From Streptomyces sp. SLBN-31 (GTDB taxonomy: Bacteria > Actinomycetota > Actinomycetes > Streptomycetales > Streptomycetaceae), in the NCBI RefSeq assembly GCF_006715395.1, contig NZ_VFNC01000002.1, positions 2,232,001 to 2,296,000 of the forward strand: a DNA stretch of 64,000 nt. Direction: 5' to 3'. Each line of letters begins with the position of its first letter. Position 1 is the first letter of the stretch. Shown piece by piece: positions 24,082 through 33,050 of the stretch. The notes under the pieces were generated by a model. That model was not told where the DNA came from. It searched no databases and saw only the letters and a program-made list of their open reading frames with translations. Both the position numbers and the translations under genes were made by a program.

Positions 24082-25067
24082 AGGCCGCCGTCATCGAGTC
24101 CGTGGGCCGCGCCGTCGTCACCGAGGTCCCGGACCCGACCCCCGGCCCCCGCGAGGTCGTCGTCGAAGTGGCCGCCTGCGGCCTGTGCGGCACCGACCTG
24201 CACATCCTCCAGGGCGAGTTCGCCCCCAAGCTGCCGATCGTGCCGGGGCACGAGTTCGCGGGCGAGGTCGTCGGCGTCGGCACCCAGGTCACGGAGGTCG
24301 CGGTCGGCGACCGGGTGGCGGTCGATCCGTCGCTGTACTGCCACGAGTGCCGGTACTGCCGTACGGGTCACAGCAACCTCTGCGAGCGGTGGGCCGCCAT
24401 CGGCGTCACCACCGGGGGCGGCGCCGCCCAGTACGCCGTCGCACCGGTCGCGAACTGCGTGAAGCTGCCCGAACACATACGCACCCAGGACGCCGCCCTG
24501 GTCGAGCCGCTGTCCTGCGCGATCCGCGGCTACGACGTCCTGCGCTCCCGCCTGGGCGCACACGTCCTGATCTACGGCTCGGGCACGATGGGCCTGATGA
24601 TGCTGGAACTCGCCAAGCGGACCGGCGCGGCGAGCGTCGACGTGGTCGACCTGAACGCGGAGCGGCTGGAGACCGCGCGGCGCCTCGGGGTGTCGGCGTC
24701 CGCCGCGAACCCGGACGAGCTGGACCGTCCGCAGGGCTGGGACCTGGTGATCGACGCGACGGGCAACGCGGCGGCCATCCAGGACGGCCTGGAGCGGGTG
24801 GCCAAGGCCGGGACGTTCCTGCAGTTCGGGGTGGCGGACTACGCGACCCGGGTGACGATCGACCCGTACCGCATCTACAACCAGGAGATCACGATCACCG
24901 GCTCCATGGCGGTCCTGCACAGCTTCGAGCGGGCGGCGGAACTGTTCGGGAACGGCGTCCTCGACCCCGACGTCTTCATCAGCGACCGCATCCCGCTGGA
25001 GCGGTACCCGCAGGCGCTGGAGCAGTTCGCCGCCGGAGTCGGACGGAAGATCGTCGTGGTGCCGTAG
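24078..25067 (+). CDS. Zinc-dependent alcohol/polyol dehydrogenase (MDR family)
   Basis: This 329-residue oxidoreductase belongs to the sorbitol/threonine dehydrogenase branch. Catalytic zinc ligands are Cys37 (CGLCGTDLH) and His58-Glu59 (PGHEFAGE). A structural zinc site uses Cys88, Cys91, Cys94 and Cys102. The Rossmann motif is GSGTMGLMM, followed by the NAD-type acidic residue in VVDLNAER. It is the last gene of the transporter operon and overlaps the MalG-type permease by ATGA. It probably oxidises the imported polyol to a ketose. Confidence 0.9.
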   Translation: MKAAVIESVGRAVVTEVPDPTPGPREVVVEVAACGLCGTDLHILQGEFAPKLPIVPGHEFAGEVVGVGTQVTEVAVGDRVAVDPSLYCHECRYCRTGHSNLCERWAAIGVTTGGGAAQYAVAPVANCVKLPEHIRTQDAALVEPLSCAIRGYDVLRSRLGAHVLIYGSGTMGLMMLELAKRTGAASVDVVDLNAERLETARRLGVSASAANPDELDRPQGWDLVIDATGNAAAIQDGLERVAKAGTFLQFGVADYATRVTIDPYRIYNQEITITGSMAVLHSFERAAELFGNGVLDPDVFISDRIPLERYPQALEQFAAGVGRKIVVVP

Positions 25068-25110
25068 AAGTTTAAGGGAACGGTAAAGCCGTTACGCTCG
25101 TTCACCGGTC

Positions 25111-26292
25111 ATGACAGCTATGACCCCGGGCTCGAACATCCCTCTGTCCGTCTCACGCGTGGCGGTGGACGTCGCCGCCCCCGTGCGGCTCGACGTGTCG
25201 GGCCTGCTGCTCACCGGAGACGGCAAGGTGCGCTCCGACGACGACTTCATCTTCTACAACCAGCCGGCCGGACCGGGCGTGACGTACCGGTCCGGCGGCG
25301 GTACGTCCCCGGACGCGATCACCGTCGACACCGCCGCCGTCCCGCCCGGCATCGAGAAGATCGTCGTCACCGCGAGCCCCGACGCCGCGGGCCAGACCTT
25401 CCAGGGCATCGAGCCGACGGCCACGATCCGGGACGCCGACAGCGGCGCGGCCCTGGCCACGTTCACACCCCCGCAGCTCGGCGCCGAGACCGCCCTGGTG
25501 GTCGTCGAGATCTATCTGCGCAACGGCCAGTGGAAGGCCCGCGCCGTCGGCCAGGGATACGCCAACGGACTGGCGGGCATCGCCACCGACTTCGGCGTCA
25601 CGGTGGAGGAACCGGCCGCTGCCACACCCACCGCTCCGCCCATGTCCACCCCGCAGCCGGCGGTGGCGGCCCCGCCTCCCCCGGCCGCCCCGCCCGCCCC
25701 GGCGCCGGGCGCGGGGAAGATCAACCTCGACAAGGGCCGCGTCAGCCTGCAGAAGAACCAGACCGTCTCCCTGGTCAAGGGCGGCCGGCCGCTGCTCTCG
25801 CAGGTCAAGATGGGCCTCGGCTGGGAGCCCGCGTACCGAGGCAAGAACATCGACCTGGACGCGTCGGTCATCGCCTACGGCCCGCAGCGCAACCACATCG
25901 ACAGCTGCTACTTCGGCAAGCTGTCGATCCTGAACGGCGCGATCAAGCACTCCGGGGACAACCTCACCGGCGAGGGCGGCGGCGACGACGAGGTGATCGC
26001 GGTCGACCTCGGCCGCATCCCCCAGGAGGCCACCGGCCTGGTCTTCACGGTCAACTCCTTCTCCGGCCAGAAGTTCACCGAGGTCGCCAAGGCCTACTGC
26101 CGACTCCTGGACGCCACCACCGGCGAGGAACTGGTCCGCTTCGACCTCACCAACGCCGAACCCCAGACGGGCGTGATGATGGCCAAGCTCATCCGCCAGT
26201 ACTCCGGCGAATGGGAAATGACGGCCATGGGCGACTTCGTGAAGGCCCGCACGGTGAGGGGGATGGTGAAGCCCTCGGCCGAGGCGCTGTAG
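25111..26292 (+). CDS. Tandem TerD-domain protein
   Basis: This 393-residue cytoplasmic protein has two TerD-type beta-sandwich domains, roughly residues 1-165 and 205-390, joined by a Pro/Ala/Thr linker of about 40 residues. Domain 1 has SDDDFIFYNQP, a Ca2+-binding loop, and GIEKIVVTAS. Domain 2 has INLDKGRVSLQKNQTVSL, GEGGGDDEVIAVDL and FTVNSFSGQKFTEV. TerD proteins belong to tellurite/stress and phage-response systems and bind Ca2+. It lies 43 bases after the dehydrogenase and 74 bases before the TIR/NB-ARC gene in the same direction. Whether it belongs to that system is not proven. Confidence 0.85.
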   Translation: MTAMTPGSNIPLSVSRVAVDVAAPVRLDVSGLLLTGDGKVRSDDDFIFYNQPAGPGVTYRSGGGTSPDAITVDTAAVPPGIEKIVVTASPDAAGQTFQGIEPTATIRDADSGAALATFTPPQLGAETALVVVEIYLRNGQWKARAVGQGYANGLAGIATDFGVTVEEPAAATPTAPPMSTPQPAVAAPPPPAAPPAPAPGAGKINLDKGRVSLQKNQTVSLVKGGRPLLSQVKMGLGWEPAYRGKNIDLDASVIAYGPQRNHIDSCYFGKLSILNGAIKHSGDNLTGEGGGDDEVIAVDLGRIPQEATGLVFTVNSFSGQKFTEVAKAYCRLLDATTGEELVRFDLTNAEPQTGVMMAKLIRQYSGEWEMTAMGDFVKARTVRGMVKPSAEAL

Positions 26293-26366
26293 ACGGAGAA
26301 ACCCTCCCCCGGGTCTTGATCGCGCGTAATCTGCACGAGGAAGGTGTGAACCCGGGGGGCAGGCGT

Positions 26367-29300
26367 ATGGCCTTGTGCTTCATCAGTTATGCGCGCGACG
26401 ACCAAGCCTGGGCCGAGTGGATCGGGTGGCAACTCCAGGACGCCGGGCAGGAGGTCTGGCTGGACGTATGGGAACTGCGCCCGGGAGACGACTGGCAGGC
26501 CGTGACGGCGGATGCGCTGGGCAGGGCCGAGTTGGTATTGGTGCTGATCTCGGCGTCATTCGCATACAGCGGTCATGCCCGTGAGGAACTGGCGGCTGCC
26601 TCCGCCGCAGGGACCAGTGTGATCCCCGTCCTGGTGAGCGGCGCCTCCCCTCCTCCCGGCCTGGACGACATCAGTGACCGGCAGTATCTCCAACTCGGTA
26701 CTCTCGACGAGCTGGCCGCGCGTCAGGCCCTGCTGTCCGCTGTCGCCCCCGGGCCTCTGCAGACCCGAGGACGGCTGCGACGCTTCGGTGCGACCAGCCC
26801 CCGGTTGCCGGGCAGCCGGCCTCGGCTGTGGCGGGTGCCGGAGCGCGCCGCGCGTTTCGTGGGCCGCGTCGAGTTGCTGAAGGATCTCAGAGCGACGCTC
26901 ACCGAGAGCTCCCGCGCCGTGCTGGTGGGGGAGCCGGGGGCGGGCAAGACGCAATTGGCCATCGAGTACGCCCAGCGATTCGCGGGCGAGTACGAACTCG
27001 TGTGGTGGATCGCGCCGGGCGGGCACGCTGCCGTGATTCAGCTCGCCGACCTCGCGGTACGTCTTGGGGCCGCCGAATCGGACGGGCCGCTCATGCACAA
27101 GGTCACGGACTTGATCGCCGAGCTGAGGACCCGCAACCGCTGGTTGCTGATCTTCGACGACGTGCACGAGGAGCCGGACGCCGCCCTCGCGGACCGACTG
27201 CTGCGGGACGCCGGCACCGGACAGATCCTGCTCATCTCCTCCGAGCGGCAGTGGGCCGCCTCCTGGCAGCCAATCGAGGTGGGCCCGCTAAGTTCCGAGG
27301 AATCCATGGCCCTGCTGCGCGATCTGGCGCCCACGGTGAGCGCGGAGGGCGCTCGCTCCGTGGCCGCCGGGGGCGACATCCCGTTGGCAGTGGGTGTGGT
27401 GGCCGGAGTCATCAACAGCGGTGGTTCCGTCGCCGCTTACAGTCGGGCTCTGCCGACGGACGGTCCTGTCGCAAGGCCACGCCACAGTCTCGCGAATACG
27501 GTGCGCATCGGCCTCTCCGAACTCTCGGAGCGCAACCCCAGAGCCGTCGCTCTTCTATCCGCGTGCTCTCTTCTCGCACCTGTGCCCTTCCGGCTGCGGG
27601 ACTGCGTCCGCATCCCAGACTGGACTCCCGAACCCCTCGTCGAACTACTTGAAGACGGCAGGGCACGGACAGCGACCCTTTCCACTATCAACCGGCTCGG
27701 TCTCGCCTCGACAGCCGACAGCACAGTACGCGTCCACGCGGCCGTCCAGTCCCTGCTACGTGATCAGTTGACTCCAGCCGAACGCGCGGACGCCGCTCTC
27801 GGTGCTCAGGCCCTTCTGGTCTCGGCGCTGCCTTCTTTGCGTACGTCGCCGAAGACGACTGGCTTCCTGCTGCCCCACCTACTCACCATCGCTCCGCAGG
27901 ATCTGACCCGCGCAGAGGGTCTGGAGGCCGCCTGTGAGGGGGGTGTCCGTCTGCTGGAAAACGGTGATGCCCCGGCCGCTGTGACCAGACTCAGGGAACT
28001 GCGCAACGCCGCGACCGCTCTGCTCGGGGCTGACGACCCGAGCACGATGGAGATCACGTCGTATCTGATCGACGGCTTGCGGAGGGCCGGAGAACCAGAT
28101 GCCGCGCTTCCGCTGGCGCGGATCCGTCTTGCATGGCTGCGGTCCACAGCCAGCGCCGTCAAACCGGTGGCCCTCAACGCCGCGGCACAACTCACCGGGC
28201 TGCTCGTCGCATCGGAGAACTGGGACGAAGCCCTCGCGCTGGGCATGGACACCCGAGGTTTGCTGCGGGCGACCCTCGGGCCGGACCACCCCACCCAGCT
28301 CGAGTTGGCGTCCACCATGCTTACTGCGTTGCGCGCACTCGGCAGGATCGCGGAGGGACTGAGTCTGGGCGAGGATGTCCTCGCCCGACAGCGACGCACG
28401 CTCGGTCCGGACCATGTGGACACGCTCCGCACAGGCGCGCGCCTGATCGCCCTCTTGGTGGATCACGGCGCGCTGGAGCAGGCTTGCGATCTCGGCGAGG
28501 AGGTTTTCGAAAGGCTGGGGACGGAACTGGGCCCTGTCTCCCCCGCCAGATTCCGCGCCGCTGTCCTGTGGGCCGTTCCGCTCGTGCGTACGGGCCGCGA
28601 GGAAACCGCCCGGGACCTGCTGCGGCAAACCCTCCACCAACAGTGGCGAACGCTCGGCCCGGAACACATCGAGTCACTGCACACCTCAGCGCTTCTGACC
28701 GTCCTGGATCTCCGTGAGCGTACGGGCGGCATCCCCGATACGACGGCATTGGCCGCGTACGCCCGGAAAGCCGATGTACCGTCGCAAGTGCGGCGGCGTC
28801 TCCTGAAGGACCCGCCAGCACTCGAATTCGTCACCACACACCTCTTCGACGAAGCGCTCCGCGCCGCGGCCGACATCCTCAAGCCGGACCCTCAGGGGAG
28901 TTCGTCCCAGCCGTCCGAATCCCGGTCCTCCCGCCGACCAGCCTCCCTGTCGGACCGAGGTGCTGTGCTGATCAGCCACGTCGAAGTGGATCGCATCTGG
29001 GCGGACTGGATCGGGTTCGAGTTGGAGCGCATGGGATACGAGGTCCGGACCACCGCCGAAGACACCCGCCTAGGACGGCCGCCTTCCCAGGAGTTCGACC
29101 ACGTCGTCACCCTGTTGTCCCCCGAATACTTGGCCGTGGTGGCTCCGTCAACCGACGACTCACCCAAGTGGGGCCGTCTGATCAGCGGCTATGGGCTCGA
29201 CCCGCACCGTGTAATTCCGCTCTTCGTGAAGCCCGTTGACCCCGCCCAACTGCCGCGCTCCTTCACCGACACGGCTACTCCCGCCCTCTACGACCTCGAT

Positions 29301-29684
29301 CCGGATGCGGCCCGCGACGTTCTCCAGGTGGCTCTGGAGGAACCGACCGGCCCGAGCGGCCCTCCGGTGTTCCCAGGAGCTCTGGACGCCGCGGAGAATG
29401 ACGACGCCCTCCTGACTCACCGCCTCGTCAACGCCCTGAGCCGCTCGGCGGCTTTGCAGAACCGGAACAGCCGCGGTGACCTCTGGGATCTCGTCGGAGT
29501 ACCGAACCGGGAGTCGGTATCGCCCCGAACGGCGCTGTTCGAACTCGTCCGTACTCTGCGGTCCAGGCCGGACGGACTCACCGATCTCGTGGACGCGCTG
29601 ACCGTAGTGGAGGGAGACAGTCTTGCAACCACCGAGGTCCGCAACGTCGTAGCCGAGATCAAAAGCGTCCAGGAAGCGCGGTGA
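26367..29684 (+). CDS. TIR / NB-ARC / TPR / TIR-like / EAD-like conflict-system protein
   Basis: The protein has about 1105 residues. Residues 1-125 are a TIR domain (MALCFISYARDD) with candidate NADase Glu73/Glu74 in SGHAREELAAA. An NB-ARC STAND ATPase follows, with P-loop GEPGAGKT at 188-195, Walker B LLIFDD at 260-265 and GDIPLAV near 336-342. Helical repeats from about 480 to 830 contain NPHA-type LGPDHPTQL and LGPDHVDTL. Residues 865-985 are a second TIR-like domain without an obvious catalytic Glu. The last 95 residues look like an effector-associated domain. It resembles TPR proteins of the FxSxx-COOH type, but no radical SAM partner is seen. A GTG at 26346 is an alternative start. Codon use is less GC-biased than in the neighbours, suggesting transfer. 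It overlaps the next gene (GTGA). Confidence 0.85.
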   Translation: MALCFISYARDDQAWAEWIGWQLQDAGQEVWLDVWELRPGDDWQAVTADALGRAELVLVLISASFAYSGHAREELAAASAAGTSVIPVLVSGASPPPGLDDISDRQYLQLGTLDELAARQALLSAVAPGPLQTRGRLRRFGATSPRLPGSRPRLWRVPERAARFVGRVELLKDLRATLTESSRAVLVGEPGAGKTQLAIEYAQRFAGEYELVWWIAPGGHAAVIQLADLAVRLGAAESDGPLMHKVTDLIAELRTRNRWLLIFDDVHEEPDAALADRLLRDAGTGQILLISSERQWAASWQPIEVGPLSSEESMALLRDLAPTVSAEGARSVAAGGDIPLAVGVVAGVINSGGSVAAYSRALPTDGPVARPRHSLANTVRIGLSELSERNPRAVALLSACSLLAPVPFRLRDCVRIPDWTPEPLVELLEDGRARTATLSTINRLGLASTADSTVRVHAAVQSLLRDQLTPAERADAALGAQALLVSALPSLRTSPKTTGFLLPHLLTIAPQDLTRAEGLEAACEGGVRLLENGDAPAAVTRLRELRNAATALLGADDPSTMEITSYLIDGLRRAGEPDAALPLARIRLAWLRSTASAVKPVALNAAAQLTGLLVASENWDEALALGMDTRGLLRATLGPDHPTQLELASTMLTALRALGRIAEGLSLGEDVLARQRRTLGPDHVDTLRTGARLIALLVDHGALEQACDLGEEVFERLGTELGPVSPARFRAAVLWAVPLVRTGREETARDLLRQTLHQQWRTLGPEHIESLHTSALLTVLDLRERTGGIPDTTALAAYARKADVPSQVRRRLLKDPPALEFVTTHLFDEALRAAADILKPDPQGSSSQPSESRSSRRPASLSDRGAVLISHVEVDRIWADWIGFELERMGYEVRTTAEDTRLGRPPSQEFDHVVTLLSPEYLAVVAPSTDDSPKWGRLISGYGLDPHRVIPLFVKPVDPAQLPRSFTDTATPALYDLDPDAARDVLQVALEEPTGPSGPPVFPGALDAAENDDALLTHRLVNALSRSAALQNRNSRGDLWDLVGVPNRESVSPRTALFELVRTLRSRPDGLTDLVDALTVVEGDSLATTEVRNVVAEIKSVQEAR

Positions 29685-31132
29685 GCGCCCCACCACCGGC
29701 GGTCCAGCCCCCCGCAGGTCCGCCCGGCCCTCTCCCGCACCGCTTTTTCACCGGCTACTCAGACAGCGAGTCGAACTTCGCTCGAGTCAGACGCTTCCAC
29801 GAGGACGTGGAGAAGGAGGTCCGGCTGATCCTCGGAGAAGGGGTACCAGGACAGGGTTTTGTGGACTTCCGGGACATCAGGCCAGGTGAACGCTGGGAGG
29901 ACCGTGTCGTCGAGAACGGCGTCTGCACTGCCCGAGCAATGTTGGCCCTGTACTCACCAAGCTACTTTCAGAGCCACTGGTGTGCCCACGAGTGGACGGT
30001 TTTCACCGCCCGCCTCAGCCGGTATCGGCTGAACACCGGCGCCAAGATCCCTTATCTGATCGGTGTCCGTTGGCAGAAACCCAGGCAGCCGTGGCCGGAG
30101 GAAGTCACCGCGTACCAGTATGTCCGCCGTGATCCGGGATCGGTCTACGAGCGGCGCGGAATGATCAACCTCGTACCGCGTGAGGAGCAGGATCCCGGCT
30201 CGCCGGAGTACCAGGAGATCGTCCAGGAGATCGCCGACGTCATTGCCGACGCCCAGGACAATCCTCTGCCGCCCCTCCAGTTGGAGGAAACAGCCGGGCT
30301 GGGATCGGCGTTCGGCCCGGAGTCGTCACTGCCGGTCGATGTCGTCCTGACGTACTCCCCGGAGGACCGCGCCTGGGGCGAGTGGGTGCACGTCCATTTG
30401 GCCGAGCGACGTGATGTCGCCGTGCTGCCGCCGGAGTGCCTGAGCCGCGCGCCGACGCAACTGCTCAGGAACTCGCTGGCGCGTGCGCGCCGCGTGGTCA
30501 TGCTCGTCTCCCGGCACAGCCTCGCCGAACCGGGTCCGAACAAGGAAGTCCTGGAGAAGATCTACGACGATGCCGACCTCGTCGACGATCTGCCCCGTCT
30601 TGTCCCACTGCTCGTGGAGGACGTTCCCGAAGAGGTCGTTCCCGAGCTGTTTCCCAAGGACTGCAGGGCCCTGCACGGCATCCCCGACTCGGACGCGGTA
30701 CGGGAGATCATGCTCGCTGCCGTGGACTCTCCGCTGCCGGCCGCCACGCCCCTCAGACCCGAACCGGGGTTCCCGTCGGACGCGGTGAGCCCGTTCGAGA
30801 GAGAACTCGCCGACAAGCTCTCCCTGGCGACGTCGCTGCGCGATGACGACCTGCGGAACGTGTGGTTCCGAGCCACCGGACTAGAGGCATCCCAGCTCCC
30901 CAACCCCCGTTTCAAGACACGTACTTGGGTCCTCTCAGTCATCCTGGCCGCCAGGAGCCTGGACAACGGTTATGAACGCCTCGCCGTCGCTCTCGAAGCC
31001 CTCGACAACGGCGCCCCCGAAACCCTTGAGGTACGCAAGCTCATCAATACCCGCGTTGCGGAGATCACGTCCGGCTCCCTGCCTTCGACAGCACCGGACA
31101 CCGCTGTAGCTCCCCCGAGTCATTCCACGTAG
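29681..31132 (+). CDS. TIR (FxsC-like) / TIR-like / EAD-like protein
   Basis: This 483-residue protein has a Pro-rich start, then a TIR domain at about 20-170 of the type named FxsC. PHRFFTGYSDSESNF opens it, and SPSYFQSHWCAHEW carries the intact catalytic Glu104. Residues 215-350 form a second TIR-like domain (VVLTYSPEDRAWGEWVH) that lacks the Glu motif. The last 95 residues form a helical domain similar in pattern to the C-terminus of the upstream protein, probably an effector-associated adaptor domain. The GTG overlaps the upstream stop, so the two proteins are made together and may associate through matching C-terminal domains (inference). Confidence 0.8.
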   Translation: MSAPPPAVQPPAGPPGPLPHRFFTGYSDSESNFARVRRFHEDVEKEVRLILGEGVPGQGFVDFRDIRPGERWEDRVVENGVCTARAMLALYSPSYFQSHWCAHEWTVFTARLSRYRLNTGAKIPYLIGVRWQKPRQPWPEEVTAYQYVRRDPGSVYERRGMINLVPREEQDPGSPEYQEIVQEIADVIADAQDNPLPPLQLEETAGLGSAFGPESSLPVDVVLTYSPEDRAWGEWVHVHLAERRDVAVLPPECLSRAPTQLLRNSLARARRVVMLVSRHSLAEPGPNKEVLEKIYDDADLVDDLPRLVPLLVEDVPEEVVPELFPKDCRALHGIPDSDAVREIMLAAVDSPLPAATPLRPEPGFPSDAVSPFERELADKLSLATSLRDDDLRNVWFRATGLEASQLPNPRFKTRTWVLSVILAARSLDNGYERLAVALEALDNGAPETLEVRKLINTRVAEITSGSLPSTAPDTAVAPPSHST

Positions 31133-31217
31133 CCACTCCACTGGTCAGCGGCAGGCACTGAACGCCCAGAGTGCGAAACGGCCGGGGCGGACTGCATCTG
31201 TAGGGGTTCCTCGTCGT

Positions 31218-32240
31218 CTAGAACAGCGCGCTGTACGCGTTCAGGGCCGGCTGGCCGCCCAGGTGGGCGTAGAGGACCGTGGAGTCGGGGGTGATCTCGG
31301 ACCGGGACACCAGGTCGATCATGCCTGCCATGGACTTGCCCTCGTAGACGGGGTCGGTGACCATTCCCTCCGTGCGGGCCGCCAGGCGCATCGCCTCCAG
31401 GGTGGTGTCGTCGGGGATGCCGTACGTCCCCGCGTGGTACCGCTCGTCGAGCTCCACGTCCACCTCGGTCAACTCTCGCTTGACGCCGATGAGTTGAGCG
31501 GTGTTGCGGGCGATCCGGGCGATCTGCTCGCGGGTGGTGGCGGGCTTCGCCGAGGCGTCGATGCCGATCACCCGGCGGGGGCGCTCCCCGGCTTCCTCCA
31601 GGGCGGCGAACCCGGCGGCCATGCCCGCCTGGGTCGAGCCGGTCACCGAGCAGACGACGACGGTGTCGAAGAAGACGCCCAGTTCGCGCTCCTGCTCGGC
31701 CACTTCGTGGGCCCAGCGGGCGAAGCCGAGGCCGCCGAGGGGATGGTCGGAGGCGCCGGCCGGGATGGCGTACGGCTTCCCACCGGACTCCTCGACCCCC
31801 CTGAGCGCCTGCTCCCAGCTCTCCTTGAAGCCGATGCCGAAGCCGGCCCGGACCAGGCGGACGTCGGCCCCGGCGAGGCGGCTGAGGAGGATGTTGCCGA
31901 CCTTGTCGTAGACGGAGTCGGGCCAGTCCACCCAACTCTCCTGGATCAGCACGCACTTGAGCCCGGCCCGGGCGGCCACGGCGGCCACCTGGCGGGTGTG
32001 GTTGGACTGAACACCGCCGATCGACACCAGCGTGTCGCAGCCCTGGGCGAGCGCGTCGGCGACCAGGTACTCCAGCTTGCGGGTCTTGTTGCCGCCGTAG
32101 GCGATCCCGGAGTTGCAGTCCTCGCGCTTCGCCCAGAGGGCGGCGCCGCCGAGGTGGGCGGTGAGGCGCTCGAGGGGATGCACCGGGGAGGGGCCGAAGA
32201 GGAGGGGGTAGCGGTCGTACGAGGAGAGGGACGGGGACAC
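31218..32240 (-). CDS. acdS: 1-aminocyclopropane-1-carboxylate deaminase (or D-cysteine desulfhydrase-like)
   Basis: This 340-residue fold-II PLP enzyme converts the ethylene precursor ACC to 2-oxobutyrate and ammonia. PLP Lys52 lies in [14 protein letters not shown], Ser79 in [12 protein letters not shown], and [16 protein letters not shown] and [14 protein letters not shown] are typical of AcdS. Length equals the family norm of about 338. The GTG at 32240 has GGGAGG upstream. A GntR regulator ends 23 bases upstream in the same direction and probably controls it. Plant-associated life, implied also by the pectin enzymes, fits this function. D-cysteine desulfhydrase is the main alternative. 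Confidence 0.88.
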   Translation of the reverse strand: MSPSLSSYDRYPLLFGPSPVHPLERLTAHLGGAALWAKREDCNSGIAYGGNKTRKLEYLVADALAQGCDTLVSIGGVQSNHTRQVAAVAARAGLKCVLIQESWVDWPDSVYDKVGNILLSRLAGADVRLVRAGFGIGFKESWEQALRGVEESGGKPYAIPAGASDHPLGGLGFARWAHEVAEQERELGVFFDTVVVCSVTGSTQAGMAAGFAALEEAGERPRRVIGIDASAKPATTREQIARIARNTAQLIGVKRELTEVDVELDERYHAGTYGIPDDTTLEAMRLAARTEGMVTDPVYEGKSMAGMIDLVSRSEITPDSTVLYAHLGGQPALNAYSALF

Positions 32241-32263
32241 GTGTCCTCCCGTAGGGGTCGGGA

Positions 32264-32917
32264 TCAGTCGCCTTCGGTCAGGTCGACGAGGTCGGCGAGG
32301 CTGCGCCAGATCTCGGCGGTGACGCGCACCGCCGCCTCCGCGTCACCGGACGCGCAGGCCTCGATCAGTTGCTCGTGCAGTCCGGCCGAACGACAGGTGC
32401 TCTCGCCGAAGCGGCGGCGTTCGAGGCGGCGGACGAGAGGGGTGTAACGGACGATGGTGGCGGCGGCCGCCCGGTTGCCGGCGACCCGGACCAGGACGTC
32501 GTGCAGGGCGTCGTCGGCCGAAAGGGCTCCGTCGACGTCGCCCGCGCCGACGGCCGCGGCGAACCGTTCGTTGGCCGTGCGCATCGCCTGGACGTCGGCG
32601 GCGAAGAGACGGGGCACGGCCGTTCGGGTGACCAGCTCGTGCATGGCGCCGACCACGGCGGCCGCGTCCCGGACATCGGCGGCGACCAGCGGGGTGACCC
32701 GGGTGTAGCTCTGCGGCTTGCTCTCCAGCAGCCCCTCGTCCACCAGCCGCGAGAACGCCTCCCGCACCGGGGCCCGGGACAGCCCGAGCCGCTCGGCGAG
32801 CTCGGCGTCCCGCACGACGGCACCGGGCTCGATCTCCCCGGTCACGATGGCGTCCCGGATGGCCTCGTAGGCACGGTCCCTGAGGAGGGTGCGGCCGACC
32901 GGCCGAATGGCTTCCAC
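32264..32917 (-). CDS. GntR-family (FadR/FCD) regulator of acdS
   Basis: The 217-residue regulator has a winged helix ([19 protein letters not shown]) and a C-terminal FCD helical domain. I chose the GTG at 32917. It lies 7 bases after a TAACAT -10 box with no ribosome-binding site, so the mRNA is probably leaderless. A longer in-frame start at 32968 would extend through the promoter. A palindrome at 32921-32937 overlaps the -10. It is upstream of acdS in one unit. Confidence 0.85.
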   Translation of the reverse strand: MEAIRPVGRTLLRDRAYEAIRDAIVTGEIEPGAVVRDAELAERLGLSRAPVREAFSRLVDEGLLESKPQSYTRVTPLVAADVRDAAAVVGAMHELVTRTAVPRLFAADVQAMRTANERFAAAVGAGDVDGALSADDALHDVLVRVAGNRAAAATIVRYTPLVRRLERRRFGESTCRSAGLHEQLIEACASGDAEAAVRVTAEIWRSLADLVDLTEGD

Positions 32918-32920
32918 AAC

Positions 32921-32937
32921 TGAAATGTTAGATGTCA
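32921..32937 (-). promoter_or_regulatory. -10 box and candidate operator of the GntR-acdS unit
   Basis: Minus-strand TGACATCTAACATTTCA is a near-palindrome (TGACAT/ATTTCA arms) that contains the -10 TAACAT. A bound GntR protein would block transcription. Confidence 0.5.
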
Positions 32938-33050
32938 GTCGAGGGCGGGGCAAGGGCGGTCGGGGCAAGGGGCAGGGCGGGGCAAGCGTCAGGCCGGGGC
33001 AAAGGTGTGGCCCGCACCCCCCGTAGAAGTGCGGGCCACGATCGGGTGGC

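Noticed and set aside
25530..26366. Extension of the TIR/NB-ARC gene upstream through the TerD gene
   Set aside because: The in-frame upstream stretch is the +1 shadow of the TerD gene, Arg/Gly-rich and domainless. The TIR domain begins exactly at the ATG at 26367.
26367..31132. A complete FxSxx-COOH peptide-modification (RiPP) locus
   Set aside because: The TPR and TIR proteins resemble FxsT/FxsC types, but I find no radical SAM gene and no short precursor ending in FxSxx in the adjacent gaps (26293-26366, 31133-31217).
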